Positions 53,514 to 64,000 of a DNA stretch of 64,000 bases are shown here, piece after piece. The notes below the pieces were generated by a model. That model did not search any database. It had not been told where the DNA came from and saw only the letters and a program-made list of their open reading frames with translations. Source of the DNA: Scilla litardierei (Eukaryota; Streptophyta; Magnoliopsida; Asparagales; Asparagaceae); contig CM061142.1 of assembly GCA_030789695.1 (NCBI GenBank), positions 355,669,486 through 355,733,485 of the forward strand. The letters run 5' to 3'. The first letter of the stretch is position 1. Each line of letters opens with the position of its first letter. The translations under genes were made by a program, and so were the position numbers.

Positions 53514-56066
53514 TGTCACGCCCCGCTTCCCAAAAATGTGGAGGTGAGACGTGAGAAGGTCCGCTCAGACTTGAAGCTGTGAAACTCCAAGTCCGATAAG
53601 CGTATAAATTATCATATGGCAGGTCCTTGCAACGCAAACGAAACAACAATAATAATAAAGGAAAGAGACAAAAGAGAAATCTCTGAATATCCATTGAATG
53701 AATTACAATATCACAGAAAAGCCACCAGGCTAAAAGGAAAAGAGTCTAAGGCCCAAACATGGTCAACAATGTATAACATACATACAAAGGTGCCACGCAC
53801 CAACAACTAACAGCAAACCTAAACAAGAAGTGAACACGAGCGGTCTTCAAGACAGGCCCCTGGTGTCCACTCACCACCACAGCAAACATCAGCATCAACA
53901 ACAACATATCTCCTGCAACAAAGCTCTGGCTCTGGGTCTAACATGTGACACCCAAAATAGAGAGGGGCACATGTCAGCAAGTCTGGAAAGACTTGTGCAA
54001 GGAAACTGAAAGTAAGGTAAACTAGCAACCTAGCAGTTATAGTATGATGCATGGCATGGCAAGTATAGTATGGAAGTGACAAGTAAAGGGAAGTACAAGT
54101 AGCAAGTATATCACGGATAACTAGTAAACACGGACAAGTACAAGTCGAGTGGTTCACGTCAAGTGAACAGTCAAGTAAACAAGTGGTAGTTGTGACATGT
54201 AATGTCAAGTAACAAGTACAAGTACACGGGATCACTCAACGAGTGCCCTATTGCCCGCAGGCTGTGTTCAAGTATCAAGTACAAGGGATCACTCAACGAG
54301 TGCCCTATTGCCCGCAGGCTGTGTTGAGCTCGTCTTCTGGAACACGAGCCAGAAAGTGTATTTGGCATAGGATTGTGCCCACGCAAGGTGGGTGCCTAGC
54401 CGGTAAAAAGTAACACTAATATGTAGCGATGCTACGCAATCACGATGAGTGTTCAACATGCAATGACATGAGCAGATATCCACGTACCGTTAATTGAATT
54501 TAGACATGGCAGGCGAGATGCAATGACATGTACAGATATTCGCGTACCGTTATTTGTAATTAAACGTGACAGGAAAAATGCAATGACATGAACAGATATT
54601 CGCGTACCGTTTATTGAAATTAGACATGACAGGCAAAATGCAATGACATGAACATATTCGCGTACCGTTAATTTAAATTAAACATGGCGGTTAAAATGCA
54701 ATAGCAGTTAAGGATGCATGGATGACATGAACAGTTAATCCGCGTACCGTTAAGGGAAAGTAAACGTGACATACAAGTATGATGAAGGTGACGGACCAAG
54801 CTTCGTTGTCAAGCTAGGTCAAGGGCGTCTAAACGGCTATCCTTTCACCGTCTAGTCTCTTTTACGCTAAAGCAAAGTAATGGCCTAAAACATGGCCTAA
54901 ACCCTAAGTGGCAAGTTTCACTTGCCTGGCACCGAGGAGAACGATCAACGTAGGCACATCACATAAATTTGTTATCTACGGGAATGGATCACTGTCATGG
55001 AAAAACAACATTAGAATGGTAACTAATCCGTATTCACAATCGAACCCTACGATTTCTAATGATCCATTTTATTAGGGTTTCACAAATATCAAGTGTGGGT
55101 TATGAGATTATTAAAGGAAGAATACTACCCGTGAAGAAGCGGAGGAACGACGCCGAGAACCACGGCGACGGAAGAACGATCCGGCTCAGATCTGGAAATG
55201 GGGGAAATCTGGAGAAATGGGTTTGGATGAGGATTTTGGGGATTTGATGAGGGTTTGAGGTTGAGGAGAGGTAGGATATGTGAAATGAGGGTTTGGATGA
55301 TGATGGATGAGCTTGGGATGAAGGATCAATGGTTTGGGGAAGAAGGGGGCTCAATGGGGGAGAAATTAGGGTTTGGGGTGATGAGGAAGAAGAAGAAAAC
55401 GTTTGGGGCGTATTTATAGAAAAGTGTGGCGGCTAGGGCAAAACTAGGGTTTCCTGGGCTGATTAGTCTGTCAAAGAAGGATGGCTGACCGACTAGTTTG
55501 GGAACTAGTCGGTCGGTCGAATAACTGTGACCGACTAAGAGTAAACAGTAACTCGGCTGGGAAGATGATCAATGAACTAGTCGGTTGAAGAACAATGGCT
55601 GACCGACTAGTTTACAATCTAGTCGGTCGAAAGATGTTCTCAGACCGACTAAAGATAAACAGTAACTCCTGAATAATTGATTCAATGAACTAGTCGGTTC
55701 CAGTTGATTTCCTGACCGACTAGATTGGAATCTAGTCGGTCGGTTGATCTTCTTGAACCAACTAACATGCACGAAAAGTCTCGAAATGGAGCGCGAAGGT
55801 CTGGGATGAATTCTAAGGTTTCTAGGATCAACCTATCGCTAAGATATGATCGATATAAAGCTCGTCACGAGTGACTTACTCCAAGTTCAATGATTCTAAG
55901 GAAGAAGCTAGAAGATCACATCAAAAGGAATGAAAACGAAAGTTAGGAAATCTCAACGAGATGAATGAAAGCGAGAACTATGGAAATGGAAACCACACAA
56001 GGAGAGAACCCACCATCACAAGCAGAACCCACTAATAATCCAATCATACAAAAACCAGTCTTTACA
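53514..56066 (-). mobile_element. LARD-2 LTR (5' LTR in element sense)
   Basis: The second 2553-bp LTR; TATAAATAC at about 55410-55418. It ends ...tttaca at 56066, one base different from the other copy's gttaca. Confidence 0.93.
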
Positions 56067-57180
56067 AACAGCCACAAGTCTATTGAAGAGAAGCTCATTG
56101 AAGACCCCATATGCGTGTTGCCTCTATATTGAGGAGCCCCCAAGGTTGCAGCTACCTCTAGGTCAAAGTGATTTGGGGCTTTGATGAAGGCAGTGCACAG
56201 AAAATTGGAGGAGGGATCTGCCACTTGAAAACAATTGGGGTTTTATGTTTGAGCAGCAGCCGAAATCTCTTTACAAGTTTTTTTTTGCTAGCCACAAGTA
56301 TTGATTGCTTGGCCATTAAATAAATCTGAATGCTTAATGTTTTTGTGAGTACAGGTCATCACGTGCACAAGGGAGGTAAGCAACTTGATTTGATTATTGT
56401 TAATGCACTAACTTTTCTTTTTTGTTGCTTGCAGAAATCACACAGTTTCAAATCTTTGGGAAGGCCGCATCTTGAAGAGCAGGAAAAGAAGTCGCATTAA
56501 TTCCGAGGAGATATTATTGCCGCAAGCCAAGTGTCAAATATTCATTTGTTGTAACTTTCAGAGAAGGGGCAAAGCTACAAGTTGCAATCTTTGGTGAAGG
56601 GTGCAAGTCTTATCGAGAGGGGAGCCAGACTGTTGAGGGGACATCAGAGACTACTACTTGTCAGATTGATCTGACCACGCGCTGAACGACAGTGACGACA
56701 CACCATTACTGAGCATTTCTAAAACTCTATTTATTTATCTTTGTATTGGTGTAGCGATCTCTGTAGGGGAAACTTTTACCATCTTTGGGTACTATTTTGG
56801 GACTTGTCTAGTTGGGACTAGACAAGTGGGACCCAGCTAGTTTGGGACTAGCTGGTAGAAAGCTTTGCTAGGATTGATAGTGAGAGGAAACACTGTGTGT
56901 GGGGTACTGAGAGTCCGGCGAGTGTAGAGGCGTAGAGGGTGCTCTGAGCGTGCTCTAACTTGTGACTTTGTACCTATTGCACTATTCAATCTAGTATTAG
57001 CTTTGGGGGCTGGAGTAGGTCGTTGGGACGACCGAACCAGGGTAAATCTGCTGTGTACTCTGTGTCTGCTTTTCATTACTCTGGTTGTGCTTTTAACTGC
57101 GTGTGATTTCTCGTGGGTTGCACGAGAATTTTTTATTAGCCTATTCACCCCCCCCTCTAGGCTAGGATCCAGATCCAACA
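56067..57180 (+). mobile_element. Copia-2 3' LTR, right part
   Basis: Resumes with the duplicated aacag and matches 41578-42685, ending CCAGATCCAACA at 57180. The two pieces of the 3' LTR sum to 2263 bases after removing the duplication, against 2262 in the 5' LTR. Confidence 0.93.
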
Positions 57181-57822
57181 ACCATGAATTCTCTCAAGGA
57201 AGCCAGGAGACTCTAATCCCACTTTCAGGAGGGATGGTCTCGTTATTAGTTTTCCCTTAAAACAAGGGAGACATGGAAATTCACCCTTTTGAAGAATCTT
57301 CAGGTTCTTCAATTTGTGTCCACGGGATTCAGTGATAATGCGGTGCATCATTGCTGTTCCAGGGTGACCAAGTCTATTGTGCCAGAGTTGGAATTCTGGT
57401 AGTGATTGGCACGTCTGGTGTTCAATCATATTGGCTTCTACTAGTTGAATGTATGTTTGGTATAGACCCGACGGGAGTCCCTTGAATCGCTCGCAGATGA
57501 TCTTCCGGTCATCTTTTTGACGAGTTACAATTAGATATTCAACCTTATTTTTATCCTTGGTCTCTAAGTGATATCCGTTTAAACGGAAATCCTTGAAACT
57601 TACGAGATTTCTGTTTGATATAGGAGAGAATAATGCATTATTAATTTGAAGTCTTGTGTTATTTGGGAGCAATATAATTGCTTCACCAGTTTCTTCGATT
57701 ATTTGGGACAGTCCTGAAATTGTGATAACAGGACCGTCATATTTGTTTAAGCTATTAAAATAGCAATGATCGCGAAGGATTGTGTGCGTCGAGGCACTGT
57801 CCACTAGGCACTCAGACATCAT
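57181..57822 (-). pseudogene. Copia-1 protease and integrase N-terminal region
   Basis: From 57822 on the minus strand: CLVDSASTHTIL (aspartic protease active site), a NALFSPISNRNLVSF block and the integrase HHCC region (LWHNRLGHPG ... FPCLPCFKGK). The frame runs open to the copia-2 junction at 57181 and continues in register at 40418. A non-coding gap of about 130 bases with stops separates it from the gag frame. Confidence 0.88.
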
Positions 57823-57952
57823 CTATATAAGCCAAAAAAAGAAATTTTATTTGAGGGAAAATGTAGACAACATTCATAAATAAAAGTCCGCACTAAAGCA
57901 AATAACAGATGAAGATACATCGAATTCTAAATGCACAGATAAATGATGATGC

Positions 57953-58960
57953 TCAATCTAGCAGATCGTCGTTCTCGAAGTCTTTAGCAGTAAAGACTGT
58001 TGGCGGCTGTACACCAGCCAAGTTTGTTTCAGGTCGAGACTTCTGGCTCACCTGGTATAGATCCTGTAGGTGGTGAGGAGTGCGGCAGTTTCTGGACCAA
58101 TGGCCAGTCATGCCGCATCTATGGCATTTGTCCTCCCAGGTCTTCTTTGGAAGTGACACGTGCTTGGTGTCCTTTCGCTTCTAAGTGAAGTTTCTTTTAT
58201 TGTTTTTGTTTGTCTGGGGAGCTGCACCTCTTGGTTGCTTCATTACCGCTTTCCCTTTAGTATTTTTAGTCTTCCTCTTGTTTTTCCACTTCTGGGGAGA
58301 AACGTGGTGGGCTTCAGGGATAGGGGCAGTGCCAGCTGGACGTAAGTTATGAGTTGCTAGCAGTAAATCTCGATTCTGCTCTGCTCTAAGTAGGCATGAG
58401 ATCAGATCGGAGAATCTCGTGAAGTTGCGTTCACGATACTGCTGCATGAGGATTGCATCTTTCTCGTGAAACGAGGTAAATATTTTTTCCAACATGCGCT
58501 GTTCTGTCACTTCTTCACCGCACAACTTTAGGCGTGAGGTGATGTTATGAAGTGCAGAATTATACTCAGCGACGGACTTATAGTCCTGAAGTCTGAGGTT
58601 TTCCCACTCATAACTGGCACGGGGTAATATAACATCAATTTGATGTTTATACCGTGCTTCCAGTGCTGTCCACAGGTCCTTCGGGTCCTCAACCGTTAAG
58701 TATTCGGCCTTTAAGGTCCGATCTATATGTTTCCTAATGTAGATTATGGCTTTCGCCTTATCTACATCGGATACAGTGGTTGTGGGGCTGCTGCTAGCTG
58801 TAGCAGAAGCTTCGGCCGCTGCTGGGGCCGAGGAAGGAGCCAAAATGGACCCAAGGAGGGCCATTGAACTCAAGTGGAACTTCAGGTCCACTCGCCAACT
58901 CAGGTAATTTGTCCCTGCAGAATCTAGGACCTCGAAATCGACGCTTGCCAATTTTGCCAT
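57953..58960 (-). pseudogene. Copia-1 Gag, split by a stop
   Basis: Begins at ATG 58960 with a copia N-terminal gag domain (NYLSWRVDLKFHL; RASYEWENLRLQDYKSVAEY). A TAG at about 58181-58183 interrupts the basic linker; the same frame continues to a single zinc knuckle CHRCGMTGHWSRNC (about 58125-58085) and ends at 57953. The stop fits a CAG-to-TAG change. Without it the protein would be about 335 residues. Confidence 0.85.
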
Positions 58961-61064
58961 TTATCTACGTATTTTAAAATGAGCATGAATTAATTAAAAT
59001 TCAAAAATTCATGCATAAAGAAATAAACAAGTAAAAATGCGGGGATCGGCCAGATACCCAAAATAGTACACAGTCCAAAGTTCGTTTAAAGTCCATAATA
59101 GAAAAATAATAATAATACAACTTTGGAAACCCAAACTCAACTGGGTCCCTATATCTCCGTCTTCATATGCTGTTGCATCGAGCTTTGGCTTACACAGTCA
59201 TGAATCGACTCCTTGCGGTCCAGCGGACGCGGCCAGGGAATTGACTAAGCCAGGACCACTTGTTATCCAGTCAAGCTAGGTTGGTCCAGCAAACTTAGCC
59301 AAGCACATTGACCGACATCATGATCCATTGAAGGAGTTTTCATCAATTCTATGTGCTGTTGCATCGAGCTTTGGCTTTAAAATACAAATTTCCTCACTTA
59401 CAAATTCTCTCAAAAGAAAATAAAAGTGCAGGGAAAGTAAATAGGTATACAATGGCCGATCCCGAAAAACACATTTTTACTGATTTAAACATCCACGCAG
59501 TTCTAAATATGCTACGTGCATAAAAGTAAACAACCACGCATATATCTCAAGCAAAACATATGGTAAGGGAAACTAGAAAATATAAATATCTTGTAGACCA
59601 CGTGGAAACGTCATACACCGTTAGGTTAGTTGACTAACAGCAGAGCGGTCTCAAGATCTTTAAGATAATTATATTTTGAAAAATAGAGTCCTAGTAAACC
59701 ATAGATTATAATTTGCAAAAGCGATGTTTAAATAAAGTTGTCAACATGGGCTATAGAAATTATTTGTGATTTAACATAGAGGATAGTCCCTTTAAGTAAT
59801 TGGCTTCAGGCCATTATTTAGTGGGAAAAAATAATAACCGTTAAGGAATTGGGGCTGCAGGCCCAATTAATTTATTTAGTTATTGATAGGCACAAGTGGG
59901 CTGCAGGCCCAACAACAAAATAATCAATTTTATTGAATTTAAACAAAATCAGCCATTAAGCCCATTTTTGGGTTGTGGAATGTAAACAATCCCAAAAACA
60001 CTAAGTCTGTCACCTCAAATTCCACCCCATCTGTTACTGTTGTTGGCCAGCGTCAGCGCCCAGAAACCCCGTATTATAATTTTCTTTTTATTTTCCATTT
60101 GGTTTAATCTTTATGTCTACTTTCATTGACATCCTGATGAAAGCATGAAAACCAAGTTTTTGTGCTGTTTTCATTGAATATGTAAACTTGATATGTAAAC
60201 TTGTAAACATATTGACAGTAACTTGTAAACATATTTAAATATGTAAATATTTAAATATTTAAATATTACTTGTAAATATTTACTTGTAAATAGTTACTTG
60301 TAAATATTTAAATATGTAAATATGTAAATAAGTTTACATATGTAAATATGTTAAATGTAAATATGTAAATATGTAAATAAGTTTACATATTTACAAGATT
60401 CAATGAAAACATATTTACAAGTTTACAAGTTACTGTAAATATGTAAATATGTAAATAGGAATGCTTGAAAACCATATTTACATCCTGATGCTGTTTTCAT
60501 TGACATATTTACAAGTTACAATAACTGTTTTCAAAAGAATCAAGTTACTGTCAAAAGAATCAAGTCTACTTTCATATACATCATCTTGTTTTCTGATTTT
60601 AGACAGTAACTTGTAAATATGTCGTTGCTCTATGATGCCTCAATGACTGTAGTATTCCAACCCTTTCAAATAGGCGATAATGTATAAAACAAGAGGTGTT
60701 TCGTCCTGGATAAATGCCATATTCTGTTTGGATTATTTTGTCTACACATTTAACATCTGGTTAGTGACATATTAAGAAGATCCAGCTGTGTGGTTGGTCA
60801 AATTTTGGAAAAATCATAGCCAAATCAAATTTTATTCGTATTTATCTACGGGGTTTACGGAAATTACCTCTAGATTATAAATCTAGGGACGATCGAAAAA
60901 TGAGAAGATCCGTAGATATAAAATCCCACGCTCCGAGTACGCACAATAGGAACGCCGATACGTAGAGCCGCAACAAGAGATTCCTTCGCGCGTCACAAGT
61001 AAGAATAGCGTAACAAATTTTTTGGGATGGATTGAGGGTAGAAAGGCTCAAGAAAAGGGGAGCA
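58961..61064 (-). other. Copia-1 leader, AT-rich with fold-back repeats
   Basis: A long (2.1-kb) untranslated stretch between primer region and gag. It contains two copies of 'tgctgttgcatcgagctttggctt' (about 59168 and 59350). At 60170-60610 there is a dense patchwork of 'gtaaatat', 'acttgtaaac' and 'ttttcattgaa' words in both orientations, which can fold back on itself. Such length is unusual for this lineage, so a decayed insertion is possible. No gene is seen. Confidence 0.6.
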
Positions 61065-61079
61065 AACGTGCTGATAACG
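61065..61079 (-). promoter_or_regulatory. Copia-1 primer-site region
   Basis: The minus strand reads CGTTATCAGCACGTT directly after the 5' LTR, a sequence commonly found at this place in Ivana/Oryco-like copia elements. Confidence 0.7.
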
Positions 61080-61297
61080 TGTTGTATGATAATGAACTCA
61101 AAAGAGAGAGAGAGAGAGAATTTCATTGCTAAGAATCATTCACCATGGCTAAGAACCATGGTGCTCTATTTATATATCTCATAGTGGGGAGGCCAAAAGC
61201 CTCTAGGAGACCAAGGGTCCCCATTACTCTAAGTAATGGGGGCCTAATGAATGGGTAATGAAGGAGGGGAGGCCAAAGGCCTCCCTCATTCATAACA
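61080..61297 (-). mobile_element. Copia-1 LTR (5' LTR in element sense)
   Basis: 218 bp, matching 37199-37412 apart from a longer GA microsatellite (about 61101-61117) and a few substitutions. It is followed by attat (61298-61302). Confidence 0.93.
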
Positions 61298-63853
61298 ATT
61301 ATAACTAATTTAGAAGTTTTTATCTCATTCAAACCCATTAACCCCTCTCTATTAATTATAATTTTCAAAACTTCCTAAATTACCTAACTTTAACTCATTA
61401 ATAATTATTATTAAAAACAAATTAATTTTTATTCAAAAACTTTCCTAATTAATCCTTATTATTAATTCTCCCCTAATTAATCCTTATTATTAATTCTCCA
61501 CCTACCATACTGCTATAAATCGAAACCCTAGCCACCATTCGTACGAAACCCAGGCCGCAATATATCTCTTCCCTACAGACGCCCTACCCTTCGTACAACC
61601 CTCGCCCAGAAACCCATTTCTCCGGCGTCGACCTCCAAGCCTGCCCCCACCTCCCACGCCATAACCCACACCCCTCGCCGCCCTGAAACCACTCCTTCGG
61701 TGTCAGCAACCGCAGCCTCACCCTTCGGCGCCCCTATCTCCGGCGTCTAACTGCCTCCCTGTGCCACCCACAAGCTCGCCACCTCCCTCTCCAACCCTCT
61801 GCCTGCAAGTACTTTCGCACCTCTCCGACAACCGAACCCGCGCGTCCGACCTCCCTTGCGCTGTGCACCTCGAGCTCACAGCCACAGCACACACCCTCCT
61901 GTCCTCTCCTAGGAAGCCGCCGGCCACCACCTCTGCCGCCTGAGAGCACGAAGATGCCGCGACCCTACCGTCGGCGTTCTCCTCGCTCCTCCAACTGCAG
62001 CAAACAACGACGAAGGAGAACACGACTTTAATAGGTTAGCTTGCGGTTTGTATTTTGTTAGGGTTATGTGTGTAATAGTTGTTAGTTTAGTTGGTGATTA
62101 GTTGTTATATAACTAGGTTAACTAGCTAGCTAACTGTTAGGGTTAGTAATACTAATTGTTAACTAGTTAGTTTATAAAATGCAAACCGATGTTAGCTAGT
62201 ATGCTGTTTTGATTAAGTTAGAGTTTTTAATATGATAAACTGTGTTGTTATACCATGTTAGTGATATAGGTTAGCTGTTAGTTATTTTTGGGGTTAGTTT
62301 TAGTTGAGTTTTTAAATTTTAAACTGTGTTCTTGGCTGTTTATAAACATATTGTTAAGTTGATGTTCAAATAATTTAGTGGGGTTAGTATGTTAATAGTT
62401 AGAATTTGATCTATAAAAACTATGCTTTTCTTAATACCCAATTTGTTATATATACATATTAGCTTAGTCAGGGTTATTTATATTAGTTGTTAGTTAGTAA
62501 GTTAGTAACAGTAGTAGTTATATGAATATAAACCGTAACTCACACACACCTAAAGTACCACTTTGTTAATTGGAGGAGATAAGGTAGTAGATTAATAAGC
62601 AATTTTCATTTAATCTGATATCGAAATCCGATGACGCATGAAATGTCCGCGCCATCCGTACGGACCCGTCGACACCAAAAACACCAAAAACAGGCAAGCG
62701 TGCAGTTTATTACATTCATTTAAAATGTCACTCTTGTAGACTTAAACTGTGATATAAAGTACACAAAATTTCCATGAGATACTCTAATAATAGAACCCAT
62801 AACAAAATGTTAAACTTGTACTCGTGTGCGTGTGTGTGGACACCGTTAAGAAAATGAACATCCTTGCCACAACATGGATTGAACCGATAGGAAACATATA
62901 ACTTGAATAAACATGATAGCCGGTTTGGCAACTCACAGATAAATACATGATGTTGGCTCGTGGACATACATGTCGTTGGCTCATAGTTGGCTATTCTCGT
63001 CGGTCACATGTGACTAGTCTGGCTCGTGTTCCAGTAGGGTCACATATGACTAGTCTGGCTCGTGTTCCAGTATATGACGGTTTATCATCCTGGCTCGTGG
63101 TCCAGGAAGTACACGTGGGTGGGATTGGGTTCCCGGGCACTAGCCGATAGAAAACGGGTCGCCTTCAGGGGCACTTGAAGGTAGATTCATTTACTAGCCG
63201 TCTAACGATAGGGGCCTTAGTCACGGACTTGCGCACATAGTTAAATAACTTGAAAAGAGATGTTAACTTTCAAAACTGTTACATTATCGAACTGCTACGT
63301 TTCATTTTCATAATAAAACTGCAAGCTAGTGTAAACTCTTATAACTGCTTTAAAACTGCCATATATAATCGTGTATATATCTTGCCAAGGGTTCTCTTCT
63401 AACCATGTCTTGCAGGTCCCTTGCTGACATACATTTTATGTTGTTTGAATGTATGTCAGGTTAGAGACAGGATAACAGGAGGACGAGCTGCTGGATCAGA
63501 GTGATCCATTGGACCAGGAGTACGTCGATCCAGAGGTTCTCCCCACAGAGGACCAGTCGTAGGGTCTCTCCGCTGTTGTTGCTTTAGAGTTTTACTTTCT
63601 GCTTATCTGTTGGGTGTGTACCCACTTGTATAGACACTTTTGTTGGCCATGTTTGGGCCCTACTTTTATCGTGTACTTTTTTTTTCTAGACGATGGCTAT
63701 CTTTATGATTATTTCTGTTGTTCTGTTGCATTGCAAGAATCTGCGTTTGGTTGTTACTCACAGATGCTTATTGGGCTTAAGCTTCACCGCTTTGGCCCAT
63801 GCAGAGCCGCTCGTGTCCTTGCTCCCAAGTATAATGGGAAGCGGGTCGTGACA
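61298..63853 (+). mobile_element. Solo Tekay-like LTR, right part
   Basis: Completes the LTR begun at 36978 (total about 2.77 kb) and ends GCGGGTCGTGACA at 63853, followed by gtcat (63854-63858), which duplicates 36973-36977. TATAAAT at 61514-61520 is followed by a CG-rich leader (61540-62030). A roughly 47-bp repeat 'ctggctcgtg(t/g)tccag' occurs at 62945-63110. No internal gypsy sequence is present between its ends, so it is a solo LTR produced by LTR-LTR recombination. Confidence 0.88.
62945..63110. repeat. About 47-bp repeats in the solo LTR
   Basis: About three diverged units built on 'gactagtctggctcgtgttccag'. They lie where the other Tekay LTRs carry their own short arrays. Confidence 0.75.
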
Positions 63854-64000
63854 GTCATCGAAGTAATGGAGACGGAGCGGTTGTTTGTTGACCTCAACTG
63901 GTGCGACTGCTTCATACCTGTAAGCGAGCATGAAAGGAGTTTCCCTTGTAGAGGCTTTGTGATTCATCCTATACGACCATAGGATGCCAGAGAGCTCCTT
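63854..64000 (-). pseudogene. Tat integrase, catalytic-core end (continues off window)
   Basis: The minus-strand frame from the window edge reads GILWSYR followed by TPFMLAYRYEAVAPVEV, the conserved segment after the catalytic core of plant Tat integrases. It runs into the solo LTR at 63853 and continues at 36977. Confidence 0.85.

Larger units (their letters stand above)
47067..56066 (-). mobile_element. LARD-2, non-autonomous large-LTR element
   Basis: A 9000-bp element with two 2553-bp LTRs (47067-49619 and 53514-56066), a 3894-bp non-coding internal region and a perfect target duplication aacag (47062-47066 and 56067-56071). The matching empty site is at about 41560-41590. LTR termini, U3 palindromes and leader match gypsy-minus, so that Tekay family is the likely helper. 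The two LTRs show only a few differences, making this one of the youngest insertions of the nest. Confidence 0.94.
40424..57180 (+). mobile_element. Copia-2, SIRE-like gag-only element (outer limits)
   Basis: A plus-strand Ty1/copia element of about 7.8 kb without the nested LARD-2. The 5' LTR is 40424-42685, the 3' LTR is 45913-57180 (split by LARD-2), and the target duplication is accat (40419-40423 and 57181-57185). The internal region carries gag but no protease, integrase, RT or RNase H, so it is non-autonomous. It splits copia-1's integrase, whose frame rejoins exactly when it is removed. Confidence 0.92.
37199..61297 (-). mobile_element. Copia-1, Ivana/Oryco-like element (outer limits)
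   Basis: A minus-strand Ty1/copia element of about 7.3 kb when the nested copia-2 is excluded. LTRs are 37199-37412 and 61080-61297 and the target duplication is attat (37194-37198 and 61298-61302). Gene order on the minus strand is gag (58960-57953), protease and start of integrase (57822-57181), then after copia-2 the integrase, RT and RNase H (40418-37596). Several stops break it. Lineage assignment rests on the short LTRs, the DSASTHTIL protease motif and the CGTTATCAGCACG primer region, and is tentative. Confidence 0.9.

Noticed and set aside
57822..57953. Intron between copia-1 gag and protease, analogous to the Tekay intron
   Set aside because: An acceptor-like TATATAG precedes the protease ATG, but I found no donor that joins the two frames convincingly, and gag ends in a stop before the gap.

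Overview
The window is plant nuclear heterochromatin. It consists of one continuous stack of nested LTR retrotransposons, and I see no host protein gene, tRNA, rRNA or other cellular gene. The families are ones known from flowering plants: Athila, Tat and Tekay/Del-like chromovirus (Ty3/gypsy), and SIRE-like and Ivana/Oryco-like (Ty1/copia). I cannot name the species. Layers were resolved from LTR termini (TG...CA), 5-bp target-site duplications (TSDs), primer sites, polypurine tracts and ORFs that resume in frame after an insertion.

The outermost layer is a Tat-like gypsy element on the minus strand. Its integrase enters from the right edge (63854-64000), resumes at 36977, and is followed by a tandem-repeat 3' region (about 35550-36540) and an antisense intron-containing ORF (34475-35332). 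The left arm of the nest sits inside it at 34474/34475. A plus-strand Tekay element ('gypsy-plus', 16985-34474, 5' end off the window) is interrupted in integrase by a 10-kb non-autonomous large-LTR element on the minus strand (LARD-1, 20477-30514, TSD gccag). Gypsy-plus is interrupted in gag by a second Tekay element ('gypsy-minus', 11274-16984). Gypsy-minus is interrupted in pol by an Athila derivative (2246-11273), which in turn carries two stacked Tekay-type LTR ends (1-1775 and 1776-2245).

In the right arm, a solo Tekay-like LTR (36978-63853, TSD gtcat) interrupts the Tat integrase. It is split by an Ivana/Oryco-like copia element (copia-1, 37199-61297, TSD attat, minus strand). Copia-1 is split by a gag-only SIRE-like copia element (copia-2, 40424-57180, TSD accat, plus strand). 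The 3' LTR of copia-2 is split by LARD-2 (47067-56066, TSD aacag, minus strand).

The most interesting biology is in how these elements seem to express and share functions. Both Tekay copies carry a phase-1 GT-AG intron of 110 or 113 bp exactly between gag and protease, and gypsy-plus carries a second in-frame 70-bp intron inside integrase. Unspliced RNA would therefore give Gag only, and spliced RNA would give Gag-Pol. Each Tekay family has a matching non-autonomous LARD with related LTRs, leader and 3' end, and the two LARD families share a conserved non-coding internal core. The Athila derivative has lost RT, RNase H and integrase but keeps gag-pro and an intact ATHILA ORF-1-type gene, which is preceded by its own TATA box, leader and spliceable intron.
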